DNA of 64,000 nt from Phoronis australis (lineage: Eukaryota > Phoronida > Phoronidae), in assembly GCA_002633005.1 (NCBI GenBank), contig NMRA01000057.1:493567-557566 (forward strand). Reading direction: 5' to 3'. The translations under genes were made by a program, and so were the position numbers. Below the pieces are notes generated by a model. That model ran no database searches, was not told where the DNA came from, and saw nothing but the letters and a program-made list of their open reading frames with translations. Below are positions 27,401 to 42,200 of this stretch, in pieces. Every line of letters starts with the position of its first letter. Positions within the stretch are counted from its first letter, which is position 1.

Positions 27401-27741
27401 AGGTTCGTAGCGGTAATAACTCCCAGGGTAGCATGAAACAAATGGCAGCTGGATACCCCAAACTGGACACTCAGGGGTCCAAGAACTTTATCGTCGTCGC
27501 CTTTCCTAAAGGTCAAACCATGGTGTACGATCCTACGATGCAAATCGTTGACATTGATCCGGAAGCTGTTTACGACGACGATGATGATGGCGGAAACGGC
27601 AACAATGGCGATGGCGGAAACGGCAACAATGGCAATGGCGGTACCAACGACGGCGGCGGTGGAACTAATGAGTCACCAAGTGTTGCGTCCTCCATTTGTA
27701 TTTTGATGACGTGTTGGTTTCTGGGACTCAGTTATTTATGA
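15451..27741 (+). CDS. SAARP-like secreted, probably GPI-anchored protein (six exons)
   Basis: Exons 15451-15494, 20767-20912, 22348-22571, 23762-23870, 25205-25395 and 27403-27741 join in frame (1053 nt, 350 residues) at GT..AG sites with matching phases. Exon 1 gives a signal peptide (MYWQGALVFLVVISS). The body contains FDDGVVSVRVKG, FSAPLQG..FTAQVY, GDVKINVELDGWVFC and GYPKLDTQGSKNF..YDPTM. From memory this order resembles the skeletal aspartic acid-rich proteins (SAARP/CARP4-5) of coral skeletal matrix. A basic Lys/Pro/Gly segment (GGKPKKKAPGP...RKYRKP) sits in exon 5. The C-terminus has five Asp, a Gly/Asn-rich linker and a hydrophobic tail after TNES, which fits GPI attachment. Coral relatives have long Asp tracts, and this one has almost none. 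Function in mineralisation is therefore uncertain; it may be a membrane-tethered paralogue. Confidence 0.75.
17330..17495. mobile_element. MITE with CAGGGGCGGATCCAG end and TACAG target duplication
   Basis: The left terminus caggggcggatccag is a known type of DNA-transposon end in many invertebrates. The right end (acaaatccgtcactg) is a diverged inverted copy. The pentamer tacag flanks both sides (17325-17329 and 17496-17500). The subterminal regions are G-rich on the left and C-rich on the right (aggggggcaag, cgccccccc). It lies in intron 1 of the SAARP-like gene and has no coding capacity. Confidence 0.72.
18842..19065. repeat. MITE family A, copy 1 (degenerate)
   Basis: It is similar along its length to 53299-53541 in the same orientation: caggtgatgta, tactgaaataaatgttttt, gaggaaat, and attccaagccct at the right end. 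The left terminal repeat is degenerate in this copy. It lies in intron 1 of the SAARP-like gene. Confidence 0.7.
21471..21531 (-). repeat. tRNA-derived SINE or pseudo-tRNA
   Basis: On the minus strand the sequence reads cagagcactggactgcgacc, then tcagg, then gcaggttcgattcc. That is an anticodon-arm-like stretch followed by a near-perfect RNA polymerase III B box (ggttcgattcc at 21482-21492). The 5' part of the tRNA, including a clear A box, is not intact, so I call a SINE head or tRNA pseudogene rather than a functional tRNA. It lies in intron 2 of the SAARP-like gene. Confidence 0.6.
21581..21700. repeat. Interspersed repeat family C, copy 1
   Basis: The stretch beginning tttatagctctgatcaaa and continuing through a 'ccaacagtaat' block resembles 32641-32790 in the same orientation. 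No terminal repeat or protein is seen, so the class is unknown. Confidence 0.5.
22786..22880. repeat. Interspersed repeat family B, copy 2
   Basis: This is the second copy of the repeat at 590-675, sharing aacgctagga, acttcgcgagattacg and tggctaga in order. It lies in intron 3 of the SAARP-like gene. Confidence 0.55.
25695..25864. mobile_element. MITE with about 35-bp terminal inverted repeats
   Basis: The left arm contains aaagctgacattgaaaaaat followed by aacatta. The right arm is its reverse complement (taatgttatttttttcagtg, then tcagcttt). The interior carries further inverted 'ttttccgc' blocks, so nearly the whole unit can fold into one hairpin. There is no coding capacity. It lies in intron 5 of the SAARP-like gene. 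Confidence 0.8.
26278..27180 (+). mobile_element. Truncated LINE (non-LTR retrotransposon) fragment
   Basis: Frame 26278-26622 matches the end of an apurinic endonuclease domain: LFDVWRYQHPGKKQLTWHN, then a 'SRIGY' block and IHSDMLLL. The adjacent frame from about 26630 to 27044 continues with the post-endonuclease motif RGPGFWKLNNSLFENDVYVK and a Glu/Lys-rich helical segment that normally leads into reverse transcriptase. The reverse transcriptase itself is missing. The catalytic His of the SDH motif is Met here, and one frameshift separates the halves. The 3' end has an AATAAA-like signal and an A-rich tail near 27150-27180. The copy lies in sense orientation inside intron 5 of the SAARP-like gene and is dead. 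Confidence 0.75.
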
Positions 27742-30271
27742 GAGGCAACCCAAAAACGATTGTTCTTAAACATATTCAATGCTTTTGTTTAATGCCTTCT
27801 GTGTGTTTGAGCAAATGTTATTAGCAAGCATGAACAACATGTATAATCGCACTTATGCACTTGATGAACTTTGGAATATATAATGCCATTAATTCTGCTT
27901 CACATAAAACTATAAAGTGAAAAACTAACAAAACGTACGTAAACCATTTAATTATACACGTTTAAAAACCTGAAATAAGTAAATCAAATATAGAGTCAGG
28001 GAACTGTCTTTACCGCTTATAAAACACGCCTGACAGAACTGTCTTTACCGCTTACATTGTTAATGCCTGCCAAAACTTTTTCTTAGAGCATTACAGTTTG
28101 TTTAAATTGAGCTGTCCTTAAACTGTCTACCCTCGCCTAACACTTATTACTCCGAGATGAGTACACGTAGACATAGAACGGTGGGCAATTTGTTCCCCAT
28201 TTCCTTGTTGTGGTGCGTTCATTTTTGTTGCCAAAAATTTAGTTTTTTACGATTGAGAAAAAAATTCTGTCTGATTGCCAATCAAATGTTTTGGGTCGGG
28301 CACATCACGGCAGGCCACGCGAGGGCGAACAGCTTTAATATTGATGCAGCCGGCAGCATTAAATTCATCTGCGCCTTGATCTGTACATGTACATGTACTG
28401 TGCAAAGCACTGATTGCATGTGTTATGAATGTTAAGTGATAATAATACGAGAAATAGTACAATACTTGACTTTCAGTTTCACTCACAAACAATCCAATAA
28501 AGCAAACAGTCAAGGCAGTTTTACGCCACTTTACATGTCTAACACAAACGTGTTCTGGAGCTACATCCTCATCTACTTCTTTTTGTTTCAAGGCACTGTT
28601 TGTGCCCAGTAGGGAAATGCAGACCACTGCCCAGGTTCTCATCTTCGAACTCGGGCTCTACTGTGTCTCTGGACTTGAAACTTGTGGTCATGTTGGAGCT
28701 TGTCAACAAGTCTACAATCAGCCAAAAATATATCAAAGAATTAACTTTACTCAGTAAACTTCTTGAACCATACAGCCTGTATAACTTGATTTTTGACTTT
28801 ACACCCATCTGCCATGAATTGTGTTGTTTCAGTAAAATTTAGCAAAAAAGAAAGGTGCATTCATATCAAAACAGCGCCATCTACACGATCAAATTCTTTT
28901 TGATATAGATATTCAAGACGAAACCTGAAAAGCGTTGTTACAGCTTCCTAAGATATCCCTTCCTATTAGGCAATTTAAGAGCTATATTTTTAGTACTTCT
29001 TGCAAAAGTAGAACGCTTTCAAAACAATTTTTAAAAGAGTTCTGGAGACCTGTGCATAAAACTCAGAGTGGCTGAAACTTTTTCAAAAGTCTACCCAGCC
29101 ATTTTTTGAAATACGAAATTCCTCCGTTAACCAAATATCTACATCTTTCTGGGTCATACATAATCTTAACCAATTAAACAGGATGACATGATTGGAATAC
29201 ATGTATGTTAAAGGAGAACGCCACCCAAAAACAACCCATTTTGTATCAAGTTAGATCAAGTAGTTCCACTCAATAACAACAAGTTCAGTTCTTTTACCTG
29301 ACACTTAGGGCAGACGGAGGTGTTGAAAGTAATCAATGACGTCACAGGTTCGAACGCAGTCTGTTCAGCAGTTCAAAACACGCTTACGGGTGTCAGCTTA
29401 TCGTGTGAATTCATCGCTTTACACCAATAAGTCATCAAAATTCGATGTAATACCCTTACAAACACATCGAGTTCTTGAACAAACGGGTTGTTTCGCTGTT
29501 ACGGATTTATAGGTAGACCAATTTACCAAGGTCGGTCGCGTGAGTTTGGGGCCTGTTCGGTGATAAATTCGAATTATTCTTCCGTGAAATATAGACAGGA
29601 GAACATAGCTGCGTGTGTTGTAATTATAGACTTGCGCTTTTTGCAGTTCCAAACACACAAAACGCTTGTTATCCTGGCCAGTGGCTCGGAACCCGATCAG
29701 GCCCGTCGCGGCGGGACTGAAGTCATCACGAACATAAACCAGCCAAAGTTGGAAGCTAATCTCCCAGTCATGAAAAGACTATACTAGTGAGCCAAAGAAA
29801 TGATGTGCACGTGATTATTTTGGTGAATTAGCCGCGAAACTACAAATGAACTTACTCGTCGGGGACCTCGAAGTCAAGTTCCCCTTCCACAGAACCGTCA
29901 GGGTAAAAGTTGTACAGTAACAATGATTTGAACTATGTACATGTATTTCTAAATAAAATTTCCCTAACATCTGACAATAGCATTGAAAATTGTTGTTGTT
30001 TCACAACAGCTTTCTGTCAGCAAACACTGAATTAGTATGCGCTCACACGGCCTCGGTGCCCGGTCAATTAGCTTTATTGCATCTGAAGCCTCTAACGCAG
30101 TTATTTGTTCATTGCTGGCTTCTCAAAACATTTATTTGCACTCACGGACACTACAAAGGCATTACAAGTTGAATCTACAGAGACAGACTTTGCCATTTAG
30201 TTTCAGTTTTATATAAGCATTGGTTAGAGTAAGAATAGTTCATTTTGAAACAGAACGCACAATAATAAACG
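27742..30271. other. Intergenic region downstream of the SAARP-like gene
   Basis: It contains the 3' flank of the SAARP-like gene and unique AT-rich DNA. A + frame at 28600-28842 and a - frame at 28247-28642 (the latter beginning with a signal-peptide-like MRTWAVVCISLLG) look somewhat protein-like, but they overlap and neither has a recognisable family or a supported splice partner. I do not call a gene here. Confidence 0.45.
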
Positions 30272-30553
30272 TCAACATGACAACTTGCAATCCCGAAATA
30301 GACGAGTGCTCACCAGTCTCTTTTTTTGCCCCGGCATGAGCTGTTTGGTAAGCCGGCATTCGTCAATGAAATCACTGTCAACAAAATGCAGGTTACAGAC
30401 ACCGAGATGGTTCACGGCCTCATACTTGGTATTAATGGTGTACTTTTCATTCTCTACTGCCGCGAGCCACTTCGGAAGCATTTCGGGTTCTCAAGGAAAT
30501 CGAAAAAACGATGTGCCCGCAGCTTCATAGTTCGCACAAGCGGGAACGATACA
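30272..30553 (-). pseudogene. THAP zinc-finger domain pseudogene
   Basis: Read on the minus strand from 30553 the frame gives CIVPACANYEAAGTSFFRFP, an in-frame TGA, then LPKWLAAVENEKY and VCNLHFVDSDF. This is the C2CH pattern of a THAP DNA-binding domain (C-x4-C, then C-x2-H in CNLH, followed by F-x(3)-DF). The stop at 30491-30493 falls where the conserved FRFP turn ends. The frame closes at 30272, and no downstream effector domain is seen. THAP domains occur in transcription factors and P-element-type transposases; which source applies here is not clear. No splice sites bypass the stop. Confidence 0.65.
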
Positions 30554-31320
30554 CCACACCAAAGCGGCACTCACTCTGCAGAAGAACCACTGACGTCGCT
30601 GAGTCGTTTACTCGCCTTCCTTACTGGTTAACGAGACACCTCTCAGCGAGGTAAGGTCAACTGTATACAAGATGATGTGGATATTGACTGATTAAGACGG
30701 CAAAGTAATTAAATCGGGTGGCATTCTCCTTCAACTCGATTCGAATTTCGAGAACAGATATTAGAGCCTGGGCCCAGAGCTGCGTCCTGCAAACCCAAAA
30801 GTTTCGCAAGTAAAACAAGGCTATCACGCTCTTCACTTGAAATGCATGACGACATCTCGTGAAGTCTTGGGTGGTCTCGAGTTTTCGCGAGGATTTTGGG
30901 TCTACGGAACGTAGGTTACTGTATATAGAGACAAGCTTGCGAAACACGATCACGACAATTTTAAAACAATACATGCAACAATGCTTTGGATCTAAAAGGT
31001 AAGCGCCGTTACAGATAAAAGGTAAGCAAATAAAAAATTAAAACCGACGAATATAGACGACATGTAAACAGGTGTATATTTAATCTCCACCGCTGAAAAA
31101 CAGCGCGCCGAACGAATTTTATTGAATTTTGTACAGCCATTATTCGCCAGCTTTTTTTATTTCTGTCTCTTTATTCACTGTTATTTCAAGTGATAACATT
31201 TTGAAAATAGTACAAATACAATCATTTAAGTGTACAAGAGGCCAAAATCAGTAGAGTACAACTGTTAGCAAGAGGACGACTTCAGCAAGAAAGTCCAAAG
31301 TTTCCTTCCGTTTGTCTCTC

Positions 31321-34785
<3,465 letters not shown>

Positions 34786-37686
34786 TGTGAAAAATCGCAC
34801 TGCTAAAATCTCGCCAGTACCCATCGAGTTATAGATAACTTGCGAATGATGATAACATTAATCTTTTTACGCACTTACTTAAAAATGATTGGAACACAAG
34901 GCGTTCAATATGAACAGCTTCGTTACTTATTTTTTATCATTCTTCACATAAAACGGTAACAATCAAAGACTTCATATTTTTCAGTTTTGAAGGCTCCAAA
35001 AGACCTATGGGGCTGTAACGAATACATTGTAAACAGTAACTAATTCACACAGGAATATCAAAGCTGAACCACGTGCACTAACTGTAGTAAATTACACAAT
35101 AGCTGAAGCCACTAAGATTATCCCACAATGAAATCGGATTCAAAATCTGATAATGTGACCTACTGATTCTGCGTCCGTTGATTAGATGTAAATCTAATGC
35201 TGAGCCTTCAATTGAAATAATTAACTTTAAAATCAAAACTGAGACCTGCTCCTCACCACTTTAAGCAAATTTCAATGATTTTGTAAATGCGTAACGTGGG
35301 GAATTTTGCTAAATTGGTGAGTAAAAGCGATGAGCTAAACGAGCTTATTGGTAAATGGTATGTACATGTAATAGCACGGACTACACAAGGCACCTCTACG
35401 ACACGGCTAATGACTATTATTGTACAGTTACCTTTAAATTGATAATACGTTTTTGTCTGTTTCCGAAATAAGTTCACCACAATACACACAGAAACATAGG
35501 AAGTTGTTTTCGAAGCACGTTTGAGCGGGACCAAGGCCATCACTGAAAGGTTAAAGATCACGTGTGATGAGTAGAACCGGAAGTGACGTCATCCGAAAAC
35601 CGGAAGAAAGTGACAATGATGTTACAGCTCATTACCTAATAGGTTCTATTGAACCTGTTAAAGAGGGACCTCCATTCAAGGTAATGCGTGTAACCGAAAG
35701 CCATGAGTAAACCAAAAGGAATTGAAAAGGAGGTCATAATCGAACTGGAAGTCACGTGACTGCCGACATCATCAGGTGGGTTAGGGCGTGACACCGTCCA
35801 CCAACCTAATGTTCTGACGCTAAAAAGAAGTTGAATACGTTGTGTTTGTAGAGTTCGTAGGTCTCGTTTTCTTCCGTGTCTAGTCGTAGAAACCTGAGAT
35901 GTTTTCCCTCTCGAAAACTTCTCGCATGTCAGGTTTAATCACGTGCTCTAGACAGTTATTGGATATGGCCATGCACGGCGACTCTGTGTCCGACTCGACT
36001 CTATTCGAAATCGGATCTGTCGACAAATCTTAAAATGAAGTCGTAATAAAACTCCAACATGCGAAACTTCGCATACTGATAAACAAAAAGCCTATTTGAA
36101 GTGGTAGGTTCAAGCCGATAGTCTTCTGCCTGAAGTGATAAGGGCTTTTGTTTAAAAGTTTAGTCCTTTCGTACGAAGACTGTAATGAAAGCTTATTCTG
36201 GTTTTGAGTCGATCATACCTGACGCAGGCATCGCTTAGGCAATGGAAAAAGTAACTTTTAATTTCTATGGAGTCGTTTGCCCAAGCCATGACATGAAAAA
36301 ACTTGGCTTACGACTGCACATGTTACCCTTGGGGCAGTTATGTCCTCATCTATGTAACATGGTGGAAATGATTGTGGAGTACATGCAGTTTTTTATCCTA
36401 GTTATCCTTAAAGAGTTCTTATTTGGAGATGTGAGCGCACTTTCAGCTTATTTTTTTACTTAAGCAGCGATTTGGGTTACTTCATTTTTTTCCCAAAATG
36501 GAAACAAGTATTTCTTAAAACTAATTTTCAAATGTTTCTCAGGCAGCTGACAGTCAGTGTCGTTTACAGCCCCGACAGTAACGATCAATTAACTGTTGGG
36601 TGACCACCACTAGAATACTAAGTAAACAGAAACCGTAGTCTTCTGAGTTTTGGTGCAAAATGTGCCTTACTGTGCGCAGTCTTTGAATTGTTTCTCTCAA
36701 TACGCAAACTGGATAGAATCGTAGAATGAGAGAATGTCGCACTACGGTTAGCGACCGAGAGAATTAAGGTGCCTTTACAAAGGCGCCTACATGTTAAGGA
36801 TTAACCGCCAAGACCAACGCAGAGAAAAACGACCGTAACAGAAGTAAAACTATATGTTCAAAATACGCCAATATCAAAGTAAAAAGTTAACTACATAACA
36901 TATATGTACAGATTCTATTTCTCAATTTCAACGTTCTACACAAACCTCACGCTTATGCCAGGAAATTGCAACGCTTTCCGTTTCAACTACGAGCATACTG
37001 TATTAAGCACAAAGTATGACGTCAAACAACCAGTTGACAAGTCTACCGCATAACCAGTCGATAAAAGGGAACCACTGTCAGAAATAATCAGAATTTTTTA
37101 CCTTTCAGATCATTAAAAAACGGAACGCTTCAGCTGTAGATATGAAAGTGCCACCATGGCAGACAAGGGTCTTGAAATGCACTCTCTATAAAACGTGGAT
37201 ATACACCCGTGAAAGGGCTGTAAGTAAATAAAAAATAGCAAGAGTGGCATAAGTAGACCCTCCGTATCACCAAGAAAAGCAACAGTAGTGCTACCTCAGA
37301 ATTTTCTGACAATGAACTGGTATACACAAAACGCGACGTTAACTACGATCTTCTAAAAGGTCACTAGACCATGAATGCGTCAACAGCCGTGACTGTAGGC
37401 AACCAATACACACTCCTGAGATTACAGTAGCACCATGCAACACCATACAGCAGAGTCCATAACGTACAAACCATTGTCTCAAGCACTTTCAGCCAATCCT
37501 TGACCGCGGCCTACAGGGTCAATCATAGCCACCGCGGGAGTCATTAACGAGACAGCGGGCGACACAAATTGAAAGGCTTTCAGTGCACTTCTATCGCACA
37601 TCACCAGAAATTTGTAACATTCTTGATCCGCTACGTGACGCTTATCGCCATGTTGGCACATGTTTCAATATTTTTAGTACACCAGC
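34786..37686. other. Intergenic region upstream of the cathepsin gene
   Basis: It holds the cathepsin promoter side and an ETS/CRE-like motif cluster at 35576-35607. No exon with family resemblance is visible on either strand. Confidence 0.5.
35576..35607. promoter_or_regulatory. ETS/CRE composite motif cluster, candidate promoter
   Basis: The string accggaagtgacgtcat (35576-35592) fuses an ETS site (CCGGAAGT) with a CRE/ATF site (TGACGTCA). A second ccggaag follows within 15 bp. Such composites are typical of broadly active, often bidirectional animal promoters. It lies about 790 bp upstream of the cathepsin start. No transcript start can be seen directly, so which gene it serves is inference. 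Confidence 0.4.
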
Positions 37687-38338
37687 ATGGAAGTCCGATC
37701 TTTCATTGACAAGTGGGACTGTACACATCACATGAGTTCGCCAGAACACTTAACTCCCTGTCGAACGAAAAGGTCGCCTCAGCGGTCAAGGCAGCCAAGA
37801 CTTTACTCTGCAAGTGTAAGAGATCTCAGACGGAACCTATTTGGCTCACTAGAGTCGCATAGTAACCCAGCTCAATGATTACTGGGTCGTCGCACACGAT
37901 CTCTGGTACCTATCACAGCCAGATTTTACTTCCACGTGTCGAGGTCTCACACTCGTTTAACAGCGACAGTTACAAAATGGAAGAGATGGTCCGTTTACAA
38001 GCTCAAAGTTACAACCAACAAGCCAAGGGCCTACCTTACCTTCTGGAAGGTGACTCTGTGCGAATTGAACTCGGCATTAAGGAGTGGAAGAAAGGATTTG
38101 ATACAAAGCAACTTAGTTACGAATCCTACGAAGTGCAAACCCCTAGCGGATGCTCCAAATGCAATAGAGTGCACCTCCACAAGTCATATGAACCTCCCTC
38201 CACTGTATCGGGCGATGCTCTGTCTGCTGAATAAACCATAATTGCTGTAACGTCTAGTGACTATACAACACATGTTCCCAACAGACCAGTTCGTGATCGA
38301 CGAAAACCATCCTGCTTAAAGGACTATGTCGCGGCTTA
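37687..38338 (+). pseudogene. Gypsy-type LTR retrotransposon, degraded end of pol (integrase C-terminal part)
   Basis: Fragments in shifting frames match the tail of a Gypsy pol polyprotein: EVRSFIDKWDCTHHMSSPEH (integrase core, lacking the usual QSNG context), a broken helical segment, YNQQAKGLPYLLEGDSVRI and W-x-K-G..SYEVQTPSG (the C-terminal beta-barrel). A final block, RPVRDRRKPS, is followed by a stop at 38336-38338. Several frameshifts and stops break it. A T-rich tract and gggaga at about 38425-38440 may mark the polypurine-tract/LTR junction. Upstream pol and gag are not recognisable. Confidence 0.62.
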
Positions 38339-39226
38339 GTGTACTTTTTTCATGTGTGCACTACTAGTTCTTGGCTATAGACTTCTTATATCTAGTTTTA
38401 TTTCTATTTTTGTATTTAAATTTTTTTTTGGGAGAATGTTTCAACATTGTTTAGTTTTATCGCCAGTCAATAGGTGGCGTTGCTAATATGGAGTCGGCCA
38501 CTTTCTCGTTCCATAATAAAATGTCATGTCGGCAAACACGCTAACGTTTTATTCGCACTAATTCCAGTCAGTCTTGAAACAGCACATGCTCGCCTTAACC
38601 AATCATAAGAACGCATAGGTAGGTCAAGGCTTACGAAGCTTGGGACTAGTACAGAGTGGCATCAGCTTGAGCCCGAAGTCTTTCTTGTCAATATTGCTCA
38701 AACACTGTTTCTTATGGATCGTAATTCAATCTCTCCTCAACATATTGCAAATTCAGTGCAAGACAACAAGGCGACCGGTACTTTTCTGTACGTGGATCCA
38801 TTTTCGAAGCACAAGAAACGTTGAATTTTTTGTCGAAAAATCACATGAAATTGGGATCAACAACTTCTCAACACACCTGGTCGTCGCCTAGGCTACCGAC
38901 AAATTCGACGGCCAAATGAATTCACCCACAAACGTAAAAATGAGCTGTGCGCTCAAATAATGGCTTCTGGGTGATCGTTAACATAGCCCTGAACGGGACA
39001 AACTTAAAACTTCAAGAGACATGGAAACGTGACGCTAATATTTGGAAATAACAAGACTTAACATAAACTTTCTGCTACAGCTAGGCTATCGGCAAATTGT
39101 TTAGTTATCTCACATGACTTCTAATTTACTGATAATAGTTCATTCCTGTGTATTTTTTATGGAGGGCTACTGGCAAGATTTAGCACATGCGCCGTAGTAC
39201 ATGTTGCAAATTTCTGACGAAGACTC
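38339..39226. other. Possible 3' LTR remnant and flank
   Basis: After the Gypsy-type pol stop comes gggaga-atgtttcaacattg at about 38432, with an AATAAA-like signal near 38515 (ccataataaaatg). A 3' LTR of a few hundred bases may begin here, but no matching 5' LTR was identified in the window. The rest is 3' flank of the minus-strand gene that ends at 39227. Confidence 0.35.
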
Positions 39227-42200
39227 TTACGAGTTAGTGAACGTAGGGTTGTTTTTCAACGACACTACATCGCTTACGATAATGCAGAACGAATCCTCGT
39301 CTTCGTCTTCGGCAAACCCAACTGTTTCTTGAGAAGAGTCGTAACAAGACGTCTGGCCGTTTACTTCACAAACCGAGTCGTAAATACCCTTCACATTTTG
39401 TCCTTCCAGGTCGACACACAATGGATAGTTTACCTTGTGTAGGTCGCTCCGAACTTCATTCGTCTTTTTCGTTTGGTCTCCCAGTACACTGAGCAACGTA
39501 GGGCTTCGTTCAGAACAGTTCTCTTGCTGTCCAGTATGCAACACGACCGTTTCTGTTAGTTTACTGACATCTTTGATATACTTTGAGGCAACATCAAATT
39601 TGTGAGGCTCAATGTGTTTCCTTTTTCGACTTCGGAATAAAAACTCATTAGGGCTGGTCGGTGCGATTCCTTTTGACGGACGTGACATTTTACGTTTCGC
39701 GCTTCCCGTGTTCTTATATGTTTTGCCACTTTTGGCAGGATGCGTCGCACCTGCTTCCTCGGTCAGTTTTCTCGATTCAAGAAACCCTTTCGACTCCTTT
39801 AAAGCACTTGCGCCGAAGATTTGATGAAGGTTGTGGAAGATCATCTTGAAATCAGTCAAGGGCAATATATACTTCGACCGAAGAATACCGTCTGGGATTC
39901 CATAGTAATTGCACAGCGCCTTCTCTTCCATGGAGGTCATTCTCATGCAGTCCGTTCTGAGAATAGAACGATGAGTGTATTCCAGTTCCGTAAAGTCAAC
40001 GTGTGGAAAAAAGGTAATGCCAAGCTCTTCAACGGAGATGAACCAGTCTTTATTTCCTCTCCACAATGAATGAAGCACCGGGACTAGACTGTTGAAAAGA
40101 TATAATATACGCACATGGATATCGTTGTCCTTTAAGTCTTTTGGTAAGAATTTTTGCGACATGGAAGTTGTAGGGTCACTGTCAGGGACGATCAAGAATG
40201 TTGAAGTTTTATCTAACTCGTTTCCTTTCACGAAGTCTTTGGGCTGCGAAGGCGTTGATGCCGTAGGTACAGTGGTGGACTTCGGTATAGGAGGTGGATA
40301 AGAAAAACTACTTGGAACTTGCGGACTAGTAAATGACAAAGTTGCCACGTTTCTTTCTTTGCGATGCTTTCCAGACCCATCGAGTTGTGCACTCGATGAG
40401 AGTGAAGTCGGTGAAACAGAAGTTCCAGCGTTTCCGTCCACGGCTGGCGAGACGTTAATGAAGGGGTATCTACGGCTTGGAAGTACATGTACAGCTTCTG
40501 ATGAATCAAATGGCGCCTGTACTCCAGCTGATTCCATTACCGAGGATTGAGTCGCAGAATGATGAGACGAACTCTTAATCTGGTCAGCGTCACATACCAG
40601 ACGATCTCTCCGTGCCGTTGTGGTCCCAACGAAAGTGTTTGCAGAATCGTTCCTCGTTTGTGTTATATTGCACTCATACCCACAATTTTCTGTTTGAAAT
40701 CGGACAGGGGGAGAAGCTCGAATGTACCCAAGCCCGTTCTCTACATGGCGAGGTTGCATTCGGCTTGCGTCCCTAGACGAAAGCAAGTGGTGTGGGTATA
40801 GGTACGAGGGTGGGGTAAGCGCACTCGGCGTGGAAACAGTAAAGGACGAGAAAGTTGATACAGACTGGTGAGTTGATAGTCTTTTAAGAGCTTCAGGATC
40901 GCTTGACTGAGGTAAACCACAAGAGGTATTCAGGCTATTTGGGTAAGTGCGATTCATGCAAGATGGCAGCCTGTTGTGAAATCCAGGTCTCGTCTGATTA
41001 ACAATGCCAAGGATTCCAAGCGATGCTGAGAATGGATGACGCCGCATCAGAAGTGCCTGGTGAGTAGCATGGTTATAATTTGCAGCACGTTGTTGTTGAG
41101 GACGGACATAGAGGTTGAGCTTTTGCTGGTCTTCTAATGAAGGCTGAAAAGGAACTTGAGGACGGTGAAATGGTCGACACGTTTGAGGAAAATTTGGACA
41201 GTAAAATCTTTGGGGAACTGGAGCCTGATGAAGCTGATTTCTTGACGGGAAATGGTGGATGGTGTACACATTGTGGTGGGAGGGTTGCCTTACAGGAAAT
41301 GAATTTGTAGTGTCAGAACCACTGACCAGAGGCAACAGTGGCATATTTGGCTTATGCTGACGTTCATGAGGATGCAATGGGTAGACATCAGGGCATTGGT
41401 TTTGCTTCGGCTGGGTGACACTGTTAGACACACCTGTGGCTCTGGTGTGGCTGGCTGAAGCGCTGCTCGGTTCGCTGATAGTTGTATACTGGCATGACCA
41501 GTTTAGAGGCATGGTTGATTCCTCAAACTGGTGATCCGTTGTTGACTGACCAAAAGTTGGTGGCTCCTCTAACAACTTAAGCAGATGAGAAGCATCAGTT
41601 GACGAAGTTATTCTCTCACTTGTAGATTGGGTTAGGGAATTAAGCGGTGTAGATTTATTTTGACTAAACAGTACATCAGGGACGCTGGTGCCAACAGATG
41701 ACCGTGACACTGCAGCAGTGACTGGTATAAGAGACATGCTGGTACCAGAAACCTTGCTTCCATTTACGAAAGGTTGCTTTATTACGAGCTCTGCTCCAAC
41801 TTGAGTATTATTATCACCAGCTTTGATGACATTGGACTTAGACGACACGCTAGGAGCTGTATTGGTTTCTTGTTCATCGACACATGACTTGTACGGATTT
41901 TCACTCAACTCAACGATCTTCTTACAGTTATTATGATTTTGAATGATGTTAACTGATACAAGTCTGATGCTGGGTCCAAAGGTGTGAATACCAAGACATT
42001 CTCTGTTCAAACTTATAAGTTCCCCATCATCTACCTGAACTGTGTCTACACGGTCTCTTTGAGTGAGAAGCTTTGAGGCCTGTCGCATTACCGACAGTGG
42101 CACATATCGAACACCGTGTCTTTCCACATAGGGGGTGTTTGTACAATCATTTACCCTGTACCAGCCAGTCTTCACACAGTGACTCTGGTACTGACGTTTA

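Noticed and set aside
28247-28642. Minus-strand frame starting with a signal-peptide-like segment
   Set aside because: It overlaps a similar-quality + frame, has no recognised domain and no supported splice partner.
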